Assembly: GCA_949286705.1 (NCBI GenBank)
Contig: CASEDF010000002.1
Coordinates: forward strand, 96,438 to 160,437
Origin: an uncultured bacterium
GTDB taxonomy: Bacteria; Cyanobacteriota; Vampirovibrionia; Gastranaerophilales; Gastranaerophilaceae
Length of the DNA: 64,000 nt
Reading direction: 5' to 3'
A program made the position numbers and the translations under genes. Below, one piece after another: positions 8,215 to 16,517 of the stretch; the first letter of the stretch is position 1; the number at the start of each line of letters is the position of its first letter. The notes below the pieces were generated by a model. That model had not been told where the DNA came from, did not search any database, and worked only from the letters and a program-made list of their open reading frames with translations.

Positions 8215-8344
8215 TGCCAAGCACGACACCATATTTGTCAGAAATGTAGGTCGGTATTACTATGCCGACAGAAAAATTTAGCTTTGGTCAAATTATATAC
8301 GACATCATTGTATGGGTAAATCTTGAAACTTTGCAGCGTACTAT

Positions 8345-8761
8345 CTAGTATCTTCTGACGTTCTGGTCGATTATGTCGGAGATATAAGGTATTCTGCTGT
8401 ATCTTCCCATAAATGAGGTTATTGCGAGATATAAAATTATTGCGTAAATTACCGTCTGAATTAGCGAATAATGACCGAATACAGGCGCATTAAAGAAGAA
8501 CGTAATCTGCGCCACAAGCGTATTTATAAACGGAATAAAGCTTAAAATGTTCAAGATAAACCCCAGAATATAGCACAGCAAAAAATACGCGATTGAGATA
8601 AAAATTGATTGAAAAATATGGTATTGCATAAACGGTCTTAGCTGAGCTTTTGTAAAAATTCCTAAAATCAGCCATATAAAGCCTGCAAAACCCATTGTGA
8701 TGTAACTTAGTGCTGCAACAATACGTTCTATCATAAATGGTTTTGCATTGAATCCGCTCAT
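8345..8761 (-). CDS. Tic20/DUF4870-like integral membrane protein
   Basis: Small membrane protein of 138 residues with four hydrophobic segments at about 12-35, 45-72, 78-95 and 100-118. The layout recalls Tic20-type proteins of cyanobacteria and plastids: a first helix, a conserved Arg-Pro-Phe-x2-(Y)H-x-F-Q stretch near residue 43, and a C-terminal R-I-P-x-I-S motif near 127. The assignment is by pattern and not certain; DUF4870-type proteins look similar. Its start overlaps the stop of the upstream TPR gene by one base, so the two are co-translated. Confidence 0.55.
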   Translation of the reverse strand: MSGFNAKPFMIERIVAALSYITMGFAGFIWLILGIFTKAQLRPFMQYHIFQSIFISIAYFLLCYILGFILNILSFIPFINTLVAQITFFFNAPVFGHYSLIQTVIYAIILYLAITSFMGRYSRIPYISDIIDQNVRRY

Positions 8762-9828
8762 TATGCCGTTTGAATTTCTCCCTTGCGTTTTTTATCTATA
8801 TATTCATCGAGAACCTGAGTATAAACGAGTCTGTATTCGTCGTTTTCAGGTGCGATATTGATTGAAGATCTGTATGACGCAATAGCTTTTTCAATATCAT
8901 TGTCAAGATAGTGAGCATTACCTAAAAGCATATAAGTTTCAGGGTCATTTGGTGTTGCGTGCAGTGCTTCTTTATACATATTCATTGCCAAATCTATGCG
9001 GTTATAGTTTGTATAAAGGTTTCCGAGTAAAACATAAGCGTTTTTCTCTTTCGGATTTAAGTTAATAGCCCGTTTATACATTTCTTCAGCCATATTATAT
9101 TCTTTAAATTCGGAAAGCGCAATTGCATAACAAATGTAAGTCCTGTAGTTATCGCCTTCCATTGTAAGTGCTTTTTCAAAGTAGCTGTATGCCTGTTCGC
9201 GCTCTTTCATCAGTGTTAAAGTATTCCCGATGCAAATTGCAACGATTTTGTTATCCGGATTAAGCACAAAAACTTTTTTGTATAATTCCAGAGCTGTTTC
9301 GTAGTCATAAAGTTTAAAGCAGACATTTCCCATATCAATCAAAGCCGTGAGGTTTTCAGGATCAAGCGATAATGCTTTTTCGTAATAAGCTTTTGATTCA
9401 ACGTAATCTTCAAAATCGGCATACAAAAGCGCAATAGCGTTGTAGATTTCCGGATTTGTGGAATTTAAATCAATTGCGCGGTTGTAGTAAAAAAGTGCTT
9501 TCGGAAAATTTTTCCATTCAGCAAAAACATTACCGATATTAAAATAGATCAGGAAGTTTTTCGGGTTAATTTCAAGGGCTTTATTGTAGTATGAAAGTGA
9601 TTTTCTGAAATCTTTTTCATAGAACCACATAGTTCCCATACCGACTAATGCCTGAATATCATCGGGGTGGATAGCAAGTAAGCTTTCCAAAACCGACATA
9701 ACCTTGTCGTAATTTTCTTCCTGCATGTATAATTCTGCAAGTTTGTGGTAACCCTCCGCGTTTTGCGGATCTTTTGCCATTTCCATAATGGCTTCGTTAA
9801 TTTGTTTATCTAATTCTGCTCTGTCCAT
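8761..9828 (-). CDS. Cytoplasmic protein made of tandem TPR repeats
   Basis: Protein of 355 residues built almost entirely from about nine or ten consecutive TPR units of 34 residues. Repeated segments include the A..YYNKALEINP and AL.HATPNDPETYMLLGNAHY types. There is no signal peptide or membrane segment. Such proteins are binding platforms and the partner is unknown. The stop codon overlaps the start of the Tic20-like gene, so a role linked to that membrane protein is plausible by analogy with TPR receptors, but this is inference. The upstream region carries no clear ribosome site beyond AAATCATGG, so the start is the first ATG in frame. Confidence 0.88.
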   Translation of the reverse strand: MDRAELDKQINEAIMEMAKDPQNAEGYHKLAELYMQEENYDKVMSVLESLLAIHPDDIQALVGMGTMWFYEKDFRKSLSYYNKALEINPKNFLIYFNIGNVFAEWKNFPKALFYYNRAIDLNSTNPEIYNAIALLYADFEDYVESKAYYEKALSLDPENLTALIDMGNVCFKLYDYETALELYKKVFVLNPDNKIVAICIGNTLTLMKEREQAYSYFEKALTMEGDNYRTYICYAIALSEFKEYNMAEEMYKRAINLNPKEKNAYVLLGNLYTNYNRIDLAMNMYKEALHATPNDPETYMLLGNAHYLDNDIEKAIASYRSSINIAPENDEYRLVYTQVLDEYIDKKRKGEIQTA

Positions 9829-9892
9829 GATTTTTATTTTATCCTATTTTTTACGTTTTGTAAAATTGTGTAGAAAAGTTAAGGAGAGTGAG

Positions 9893-9970
9893 TGAGGTGA
9901 GGGAAGTAAAAAACTCACTATACTCACATTACTCACTATACTCACTTTAATCACGCTTATACTCGCTATA
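9893..9970 (-). repeat. Short tandem repeat, about 9-bp period
   Basis: On the minus strand, about seven degenerate units of GTGAGTATA run from the last codons of rsfS into the intergenic space, ending in a CTCACCTCACTCAC tract that can fold back on the repeat. The array could vary in copy number and so alter the RsfS C-terminus. Confidence 0.55.
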
Positions 9971-10345
9971 CTCCTCGGATTCAGCCATCCAGACGTCTTC
10001 CGGAATACTGAATGCGTGGTTCCAGAATTTCTCGATAGCATAAGTTTCGCGCTCATCCTTGTGAAGAATATGGACGATAACATCGCCGTAATCAAGAAGA
10101 TTCCATCTGTTTTTCAGGTCATTTTCCATTCTGACGGGTGAGCGTTCAAAGTGTTTTTTAATCATTTCTTTAACGCTCTGCATCAGAGATTTAACCTGAG
10201 TCGGCGAATCAGCCGATGCGATTACGAAATAATCTCCGAGTGATGAGATATTACTTATGTTAAGTATAGAAATATTGCTTGCTAATTTGTCGTCAAGCAC
10301 GCGTGCAATAACACATGCCAGTTTTTTTGAATCAACTTCTGCCAC
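9947..10345 (-). CDS. rsfS: Ribosomal silencing factor RsfS
   Basis: RsfS (Iojap/YbeB family) of 132 residues. The family binds ribosomal protein L14 and blocks subunit joining when nutrients are scarce. Visible family segments are SSLGDYFVIAS near residue 37, SPTQVKSLM, and LLDYGDVIVHI near 84, with the terminal WNHA segment. The last dozen residues (EYSEYKRD) are encoded by a tandem repeat that spills past the stop, so the tail is likely variable. It follows rpiB by about 10 nt and the two probably form an operon. Confidence 0.93.
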   Translation of the reverse strand: MAEVDSKKLACVIARVLDDKLASNISILNISNISSLGDYFVIASADSPTQVKSLMQSVKEMIKKHFERSPVRMENDLKNRWNLLDYGDVIVHILHKDERETYAIEKFWNHAFSIPEDVWMAESEEYSEYKRD

Positions 10346-10355
10346 TTTGTCCCTC

Positions 10356-10790
10356 TTATTCTATCAAATCCACTCTGCGCTTATGGCGTCCGCCTTCAAA
10401 GCCTGATTTGAGCCAGACGTCAACAATATCAAGCGCTAAATGTTCGCCTATAACTCTTTCTCCGAGGCAGAGAATGTTTGCATTATTGTGTGCTCTGGAA
10501 ACTCTTGCGGAATATGTATCCCCGCAAAGCGCCGCTCTGATTCCGCGGATTTTATTTGCCGCGATAGACATGCCGATACCGGTTCCGCAAACAAGAATCC
10601 CTCTGTCAGCCTGTCCTGATACAACAAGTTCAGCAACGTCACGCGCGATAACCGGATAATCACAGGCTTCCGGCGTATGTGTTCCCACGTCAATATATTC
10701 AATATTGCGGGCTTCCAGATACTCAATAATCTTTTGTTTGTAATTGAAGCCGCCATGATCGCTTCCGATTGCTACCTTTAAATGATCCAT
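10356..10790 (-). CDS. rpiB: Ribose-5-phosphate isomerase B
   Basis: RpiB/LacAB-type sugar-phosphate isomerase of 144 residues, interconverting ribose-5-phosphate and ribulose-5-phosphate in the pentose phosphate pathway. The active-site segments are SDHGG at residues 9-13, the catalytic cysteine in LVCGTGIGMSIAANK near residue 66, and the conserved RAAL and SRAHNNANIL segments. The start is the ATG at 10788-10790 with AGGGAG about 6 nt upstream; an in-frame ATG 13 codons earlier lacks a ribosome site. rsfS follows 10 nt downstream. Confidence 0.95.
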   Translation of the reverse strand: MDHLKVAIGSDHGGFNYKQKIIEYLEARNIEYIDVGTHTPEACDYPVIARDVAELVVSGQADRGILVCGTGIGMSIAANKIRGIRAALCGDTYSARVSRAHNNANILCLGERVIGEHLALDIVDVWLKSGFEGGRHKRRVDLIE

Positions 10791-10852
10791 AACTACTCCC
10801 TTTTTATTATGTGTATGTAAATTATACAAATTTTTTGTATTTTTGTAAAGTT

Positions 10853-11140
10853 TTATATTTCAACAAGTGTATTTTTAATTAGATTTTTGAAATCATCCGA
10901 AATGGTGTTCAGGTCGACAACATCAACCTCATAAGGCAAGGTTGAATTTTCAAAATCTAATTCAATTTGAGATTTTATTGAGGATGTAAGTTTGTTGGAT
11001 TTTATTGCAATATCAATGTCGGAATATTTGCGCGCATTACCGTTGACTCTGGAACCGAACATGTAAAGTTTATAGTCGTCAAGATAACCTGAAATTGTTT
11101 TTTTAAGAAAATCTATATATTTTTTGTCTAAATCTATCAT
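10853..11140 (-). CDS. mntA: MNT-domain nucleotidyltransferase, antitoxin-type
   Basis: Minimal nucleotidyltransferase of 95 residues. It shows the signature GSRVNGNARKYSDIDIAI: Gly29-Ser30, Asp41 and Asp43 for metal binding, and a third acidic residue in the EVDVVDL strand near 72. In the MntA/HepT modules this enzyme transfers AMP groups onto the HEPN toxin and silences it. The gene overlaps the end of the upstream HEPN gene by 4 nt, which is the typical coupled arrangement (HI0074/HI0073 order, HEPN first). The toxin-antitoxin role is by family and context; alternatives are stand-alone nucleotidyltransferase pairs of unknown substrate. Confidence 0.85.
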   Translation of the reverse strand: MIDLDKKYIDFLKKTISGYLDDYKLYMFGSRVNGNARKYSDIDIAIKSNKLTSSIKSQIELDFENSTLPYEVDVVDLNTISDDFKNLIKNTLVEI

Positions 11141-11529
11141 AATTTTGCTTTGAGCCGTTCCAAAAGGTAATGAACCTCTTTGTTAAAATCTTTTGTAATA
11201 CCTATGACATCCATTGCAACATCAATATTATATGTATGTGATGACAAGTTACGTTTTTGCCTGTAGTTATCCCAGGTCTCGAGGTCAGACAAAAGCAAAC
11301 CCATTTTATTTGCTTCGCGTATGGTTTGATTGAAAGTAATACTCTCAGCGGTTTCAGGCAGGGCAAATCGCAAATATCTCATAAGTGTTTTTAAAGCAAG
11401 CGAATACGTGTATTCAAACCTTTGGATGACCGCATCACGAATTGCATCGTCATTATATTCTTTTGCGTAACGAGCCAATATTTCATCAAAAGTGCCTATA
11501 GCTGTCTCAAATGTTTTTAAATCAATCAT
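11137..11529 (-). CDS. hepT: HEPN-domain protein, HI0074/HepT type toxin
   Basis: All-helical protein of 130 residues of the HI0074 family (nucleotidyltransferase substrate-binding protein). The RNase-type motif R-x4-H is present as RNLSSH (Arg93, His98), followed by Tyr100 as in toxins that the MNT partner AMPylates. The family acts as an RNase unless silenced. It is the first gene of the pair, with the MNT gene overlapping by ATGA. The promoter region lies just before a terminator belonging to the upstream gene on the same strand. Activity is inferred from the intact motif. Confidence 0.85.
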   Translation of the reverse strand: MIDLKTFETAIGTFDEILARYAKEYNDDAIRDAVIQRFEYTYSLALKTLMRYLRFALPETAESITFNQTIREANKMGLLLSDLETWDNYRQKRNLSSHTYNIDVAMDVIGITKDFNKEVHYLLERLKAKL

Positions 11530-11562
11530 AAAACAATTTTATCATATTTTATAATTAAAGGC

Positions 11563-11592
11563 AATAAAAAAGCCCCGCAGGGCTTTTTTATT
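11563..11592 (-). terminator. Rho-independent terminator
   Basis: AAAAAAGCCC and GGGCTTTTTT form a perfect stem with a 4-nt loop. It lies directly after the stop of the gene at 11594-12958 and separates it from the HEPN/MNT pair. Confidence 0.92.
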
Positions 11593-11593
11593 G

Positions 11594-12958
11594 TTAGGGT
11601 TTGATTTGCATATAAGATCCTATTTCAGCATAGGAACCCATTCCATTATTAAACGTTCGACCATTAATTCTTTTTATTTTTTCTTCTGCTGCTTTTTTAA
11701 GTTCTTCAAAAGAGTTTGCTGTTACCGTAACATATCCCATTTTAGTATATACTTTTGTCTCGTACTTGCCGTCGCTGTTTATAGTAGCCTGTTTGTCAGG
11801 ATGAGCGGTATTCCACTCGATTGCATCTTGTGACAATTGTGTTGTATCTGCCGGTGCATTCTTACCTGTAAGGTAACTGTTTTCTATGAGCCATTGTTTA
11901 TTCGGTAAATCAAGTTTAGACCAGTCGGCATTTTCTTTAACGGTACCATCGGAGTTAAATACACTCGGGTTGTGTTTAACAATCTCGGCTTCTAATTTCG
12001 CCGGATCCATAGGTGAAGCATAGACATATTCACCGCTGACTGCCTTTAAGTGCTGCTGTAATACTTCGGATGCATTCTTATAATTTCCAACCTGAGAGCC
12101 ATTCTCGTAGCCGAAGGAATCGCGTTCCCAGCCTTCGGGAAGTTTTATTTTGCCTGAATTTCCGCCGTGATTTTGGGGTGTAACAGGTGTGTTTTGCCCG
12201 TCGTCTGCATCGTTGTGAACCGCATCATCATCGCCCGGCAGTTGTATTCCTAATTTTTCGTAAGCCGTTGTGATGTCTTTTACAACAACCGATGAACCAT
12301 CTTTGAAGGTCAATTTATACTGGGCAAAGTTATCGCCATCTTCTTCAATTACTTCTAATTTAGCACCGGATGCGATTACTTCTGTATTTTTCATGAATTT
12401 TTCTGCTTCTTCTTTAACTTCTTTGAGCTGACCTTGCATTTCTGCTTGTCGTTTAATCTCTGTAATTTCACTCGCATCAGAGGCCGCGCGGTCGCTCGGT
12501 TTTGCTGTTCCAAGCATCGCATCTCGAACTTCTTCATAGGTGCCTGTTGCAATTTCGCCGCCGTCTTCGCCGGGAATATATGCAGTGTAGGTGTTATCAT
12601 TCTTGTTGAAGACAACTTCATATTTCATGCTTTTTGCAATTTTTTCAAGGTTTGCCATAGAGTTGTCTTGCGGCTGTGTTCCGGCTGTGCCTATTGCCGG
12701 ATATGTCCCGCCGCCAAAGCCGCCGTACATCATTGGATTGTACATCCCGCCAAACATGCCCATGTTGTATGTCGGCATACTGGGTCTTGCAAACAAACTT
12801 GTCATCATCGAAGTCAGTGCACTGCCCGCAAATAGCCCCCAAAACAGTCCGTTGCCGCCGCCGCAATGATGGTGCGGTGCACCGTTAATTATGTTTATGT
12901 TTTTTTCGCTTATAAAGGTTGTTCGGGAGCCCCTCATTGGATGTAGTGACCAAACCAT
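11594..12958 (-). CDS. Protein of unknown function, paralogue of the next gene upstream
   Basis: Unrecognised protein of 454 residues. It has a basic N-terminus with a short segment (ISEKNINI), a His/Gly patch, one hydrophobic Gly-rich segment (about 37-58), then a Met/Gly/Tyr-rich linker. A module follows at about 103-150 (NLEKIAKSMKYEVVFNKND, then YTAYIPG and TGTYEEVRDAML) that recurs in the gene at 13062-14003. The long C-terminal half is acidic and polar, with two similar YTKMGYVTV-like strands. A ribosome site (AGAGAGG) and the shared TATATA promoter precede it. A single membrane-anchored surface protein is one reading; no enzyme motif is visible. Confidence 0.75.
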   Translation of the reverse strand: MVWSLHPMRGSRTTFISEKNINIINGAPHHHCGGGNGLFWGLFAGSALTSMMTSLFARPSMPTYNMGMFGGMYNPMMYGGFGGGTYPAIGTAGTQPQDNSMANLEKIAKSMKYEVVFNKNDNTYTAYIPGEDGGEIATGTYEEVRDAMLGTAKPSDRAASDASEITEIKRQAEMQGQLKEVKEEAEKFMKNTEVIASGAKLEVIEEDGDNFAQYKLTFKDGSSVVVKDITTAYEKLGIQLPGDDDAVHNDADDGQNTPVTPQNHGGNSGKIKLPEGWERDSFGYENGSQVGNYKNASEVLQQHLKAVSGEYVYASPMDPAKLEAEIVKHNPSVFNSDGTVKENADWSKLDLPNKQWLIENSYLTGKNAPADTTQLSQDAIEWNTAHPDKQATINSDGKYETKVYTKMGYVTVTANSFEELKKAAEEKIKRINGRTFNNGMGSYAEIGSYMQIKP

Positions 12959-12983
12959 ATTTATACCTCTCTGTATTTTTACT

Positions 12984-13001
12984 ACTTATATATATAAAGT
13001 A
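12984..13001 (-). promoter_or_regulatory. Shared TATATA-type promoter element
   Basis: TACTTTATATATATAAGT on the minus strand, about 26 nt before the start, with GCAATTATATA upstream. About 40 nt here closely match the region before the paralogous gene at 14003. Confidence 0.55.
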
Positions 13002-13061
13002 TATAATTGTTATATAATTGCTGTTTTGTTATTACTTTGTTTACATTTATTTACAATATAA

Positions 13062-14003
13062 TTATTCGTGTGAATTGGCTTCTAGTGCTTCAGCTTCAGC
13101 TTTAGTTTTTTCGGCTTGTTCTTTTGTCAGGTTGTCGCCTAATAATGTTGTTACGCCATTCTCTTTTTTGTATACAGACCATGTGCTTCCGTTTGATATT
13201 ACCTGATATTTTGTATCTTTTTCGCCTTTTTGACCTACAAGACCAAGTGCCTCACGTTGTTCCGCACCCATAAGACTGTAGGTTTGACCGTTAATAGTTA
13301 TTTCTTTAGGGAGTACTCTTTGGTTTTTGTTATCTTTAACTTCACCCATCTGTTGTTTTATAGCATTCATAACAGCATTAAATTCGGGTGAACCAATCTC
13401 TAATTGTTTACCGTTTGCGTCTGTATAGTATTGTGCATAGTGCCAGGGACCGCCAAATTTTATCGTTTTTACGGTTTCCATGTTGCTCGGATTTTCTTCC
13501 ATCCAGATTTCAACACCGCCCAGTCCGTCATCACCGGTATTGCCGTCTACGACTGCATCATCAGCCTGGTCTTTGATAACTTTATCAGGATCCTCTTTTT
13601 CGAGAGTTTTACCTTTTAGCATTTCGTTTTTGACGTATTCGTAATCTCCGGTAATCGGGAATCCAAGACCGTCTTTCCATGCGGTGTAATCGCCTTCGGA
13701 GTTTTGGATTACAACGTAGCCCATACTTTTAGCTATTTTTTCAAGGTTTTGAAAATCTAAATTTTCTTTTGGTTGTGCCGGTGCTGCAGGTGTACTACTT
13801 GGCGCAGCAGTTCTGCCTGCGCCACCGAAAATACTGAATATACCGCTAAGTAGGGACAATCCTGCACTAAGACCAAACATTAAACCAAGACCGTTATTTT
13901 GCGGGGCAGGGTTGCAGTGATGAACATTAATGTTTTGCTTACTCACAAAAACATTGTGCTGCACCGGTCGTCTGTTAAATGTCATAGCGTTTCGGATTGC
14001 CAT
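13062..14003 (-). CDS. Protein of unknown function, paralogue of the following gene
   Basis: Unrecognised protein of 313 residues with the same plan as the 454-residue neighbour: a basic N-terminus with VSKQNINVHH, a hydrophobic Gly/Leu-rich segment (about 38-60), an Ala/Pro linker, then the shared module NLEKIAKSMGYVVIQNSEGD with YTAWKDG and TGDYEYVKNEML at about 86-130. The remainder is polar, ending in an Ala/Glu-rich helix. The start has AGGAG upstream. The two genes lie in tandem with near-identical promoter regions but separate leaders, so they arose by duplication and are probably co-regulated rather than in one transcript. Confidence 0.75.
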   Translation of the reverse strand: MAIRNAMTFNRRPVQHNVFVSKQNINVHHCNPAPQNNGLGLMFGLSAGLSLLSGIFSIFGGAGRTAAPSSTPAAPAQPKENLDFQNLEKIAKSMGYVVIQNSEGDYTAWKDGLGFPITGDYEYVKNEMLKGKTLEKEDPDKVIKDQADDAVVDGNTGDDGLGGVEIWMEENPSNMETVKTIKFGGPWHYAQYYTDANGKQLEIGSPEFNAVMNAIKQQMGEVKDNKNQRVLPKEITINGQTYSLMGAEQREALGLVGQKGEKDTKYQVISNGSTWSVYKKENGVTTLLGDNLTKEQAEKTKAEAEALEANSHE

Positions 14004-14025
14004 ATACTGCTCCTGTGATTATACT

Positions 14026-14050
14026 CTCTTATATATAAAAAGTATATATA
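14026..14050 (-). promoter_or_regulatory. Shared TATATA-type promoter element
   Basis: TATATACTTTTTATATATAAG on the minus strand about 25 nt before the ATG, with GCAATTATATA upstream, as before the paralogue at 12958. Confidence 0.55.
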
Positions 14051-14138
14051 AGATATATAATTGCTTAAAAATGGAAATTTCTGTTACAAAACTTAATGTT
14101 TGCACTCCATCCCTGTTAATATATTATGCCCGAAAAGC

Positions 14139-16517
14139 TTATATATCTAACCCTGTGAACAATTCAAGCGAAGTTGCGTTTTTGAGTGCCGGAAAGTCGT
14201 CTATGTTATTTTCGTGTAAAAAGTCAATAGCTTCATTACGAGCAAGTTCAAGGATTTTGGCATCGCGGACAATGTCGGAGATTATTAAATCAGGCAGACC
14301 GCTCTGGCGGGTTCCTAAAAATTCCCCGGGACCTCGCAATTGCAAATCTTTTTCCGCAATAACAAAACCGTCGTTGGTCTGCGTCATGATATTAAGGCGT
14401 TCGCGGGTTTCCTGAGAGCGGCTTGAACTTACAAGAATGCAATAAGACTGCAGGCTGCTTCTGCCCACACGCCCTCTTAATTGGTGTAATTGAGAAAGCC
14501 CGAAACGCTCGGCGTTTTCGATTACCATAACGGTTGCGTTTGGAACGTCTACGCCAACCTCCACAACGGTTGTGGAAACGAGTATATCGTATTTTTTGTT
14601 TTTAAAGTCCGCCATAACCTGCTCTTTTTCGTCATTTTTAAGTTTTCCGTGCAAAAGTCCGACTTTAAAATCAGGGAAAATTTCCTTTTGCAGTTTTTCA
14701 GCCTCGATTGTGGCTGCTTTTGCGGAGAGGGTTTCGCTTTCGTCAATCAATGGGTAAACAACGTAGGCTTGTCTGCCGTAATTCAATTCGCGTCTTACAA
14801 GTTCCCAGACACCGCGGTGCGAACTTGTGAGGGAGGTTTTAATAGGCAGCCTGCCTTTGGGAAGTTCGTTGATTACGGTTAAATCAAGATCCCCGTGGAC
14901 AGTAAGCGCAAGTGTTCTCGGTATAGGAGTTGCGGTCATGGTCAAAATCTGCGGGTTTTGAGATTTTTTCTTCAAGACATTTCTTTGTTTTACTCCGAAC
15001 CTGTGCTGCTCGTCGACAACAATTGCGCCGAGGTTTGCAAATTCAATATTGTCCTGAATAAGCGCGTGCGTGCCGACTGCAATATTCATCTGTCCGTTGC
15101 GGAGTGCGGTTTCAAATTTTGTGCGGATTTTTTTGCCGTGGCTTCCCAAAAACAGCCCGACGCTTAAACCAAGCGGTGTAAGCCATTGAATCATGTTGTT
15201 GTAATGCTGCTGGGCAAGAATTTCCGTCGGCGCCATAATTGCACCCTGATATCCGTTTTCAACCGCTGCAAGAAGCATAATCGTAGCTACAACGGTTTTA
15301 CCGCTGCCGACATCCCCCTGCAAAAGTCTTTGCATTGGCGCGTCTGAATGCAGATCGTTTAAGATTTCATTTACCGCATCTTTTTGACCTTTTGTAAGTT
15401 CAAAAGGCAGGCTCCGGATGAATTTTTGCACAAGCCCGTCTTTTTTGATATTTAAAGCAACAGATTTTGTGTTTTTCGCTGTATTTTCGCGGAGTCTGAT
15501 TAATTTCAACTGAACAAGGAAAAGCTCTTCAAAAATAAGAGTAAACCGCGCCCGCTCTAAGATATCCATGCTTTCCGGAAAATGTATCTGCTCAACTGCT
15601 GTCTTTTTGTCCAAAAGCCCGAGCCGCTCGCGGATTTCCTCCGGAATTATATTGATAATCTCGTTTTTGTAAAGCTGAATTGCGTTATATATTGCTCTGC
15701 GAAGTGTTTTAATGCTCAAATCCTCGCAAACGGTATAAATCGGAACTATCCGCGCCACATTCAGGTTTGAGGCGGAATTTTCCAGAAATTCACCCGTCAT
15801 AATTGAATAAGTAGGTTTATCAATGGTTAATTTACGGCTGTAATTGTTCATTTTAACCGTGCCGGAAACCATTATGCCGGCGTTTTGCGGAAATTGTGCC
15901 TTAATTCTTTCAAGCATAAATCTGTTGCTTTTTGATTGGAAAAAATTCAGCTCGAATTTGCCGCTTTCGTCTGCCACCGTAACCTTTACGACCGATAAAT
16001 TGTTTTTCGTATTGAATGCCGAAACTGATTTTATATACCCGAAAACTGTTGTTGTGGTGCCTTCTTTCAGGTCGCGGATAAGGGTTCTTGAGGAATAGTC
16101 GACATGTTTTTTCGGAAAATACATTATCAAATCCTGCGCCGTGTATATCCCTAATTTATTAAGCTTATACGCAACTTTAGGACCAACGCCTTTTATATAC
16201 ATGACGTCCGTTTGATTTGCCGGTCTTTTGATCGCAGGTGTTGAGGTTTTAGGCTCATCTTTTTGTATAAGTTCGGATTTAATTACTTTTACAAGACTTT
16301 CAATCGCACGACGGCGCTCAGGTACTGACGCAAACGGGTAATGCTCAAAAGTTTCAATCATTACAGCCCATTTCGGATTTTTTTTTGAGTTTTTGTAATT
16401 TTCTTTTGCAATGTTTTTAATAAAGGTTGAAAATGCCTGCTTTTTCCCGTGAATATCAATGTAGCGGTGTTTTACTTCAACATCTATTGCAAGTTTTATC
16501 TTTTCAAGATTTTCCAT
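14139..16517 (-). CDS. recG: ATP-dependent DNA helicase RecG
   Basis: RecG branch-migration helicase of 792 residues, which remodels stalled replication forks and Holliday junctions. An N-terminal extension of about 100 residues precedes the wedge/OB domain (about 105-240); such an extension is typical of cyanobacterial and plastid RecG and makes the protein about 100 residues longer than the E. coli form. The helicase domains show Walker A GDVGSGKT (401-408), DEQH (502-505), TATPIPRTLAL near 530 and the C-terminal QLHQLRGRVGRS motif. The start directly follows the stop of the cyclase gene with no spacer. Confidence 0.97.
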   Translation of the reverse strand: MENLEKIKLAIDVEVKHRYIDIHGKKQAFSTFIKNIAKENYKNSKKNPKWAVMIETFEHYPFASVPERRRAIESLVKVIKSELIQKDEPKTSTPAIKRPANQTDVMYIKGVGPKVAYKLNKLGIYTAQDLIMYFPKKHVDYSSRTLIRDLKEGTTTTVFGYIKSVSAFNTKNNLSVVKVTVADESGKFELNFFQSKSNRFMLERIKAQFPQNAGIMVSGTVKMNNYSRKLTIDKPTYSIMTGEFLENSASNLNVARIVPIYTVCEDLSIKTLRRAIYNAIQLYKNEIINIIPEEIRERLGLLDKKTAVEQIHFPESMDILERARFTLIFEELFLVQLKLIRLRENTAKNTKSVALNIKKDGLVQKFIRSLPFELTKGQKDAVNEILNDLHSDAPMQRLLQGDVGSGKTVVATIMLLAAVENGYQGAIMAPTEILAQQHYNNMIQWLTPLGLSVGLFLGSHGKKIRTKFETALRNGQMNIAVGTHALIQDNIEFANLGAIVVDEQHRFGVKQRNVLKKKSQNPQILTMTATPIPRTLALTVHGDLDLTVINELPKGRLPIKTSLTSSHRGVWELVRRELNYGRQAYVVYPLIDESETLSAKAATIEAEKLQKEIFPDFKVGLLHGKLKNDEKEQVMADFKNKKYDILVSTTVVEVGVDVPNATVMVIENAERFGLSQLHQLRGRVGRSSLQSYCILVSSSRSQETRERLNIMTQTNDGFVIAEKDLQLRGPGEFLGTRQSGLPDLIISDIVRDAKILELARNEAIDFLHENNIDDFPALKNATSLELFTGLDI

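Noticed and set aside
9893..9970. Repeat tract considered as a CRISPR array
   Set aside because: Units are about 9 bp, degenerate and without spacers.
12391..12888. Several open frames on both strands within the 454-residue gene
   Set aside because: They are out-of-frame shadows of a GC-richer coding stretch, with no ribosome sites and odd Cys/Arg/His-rich composition.
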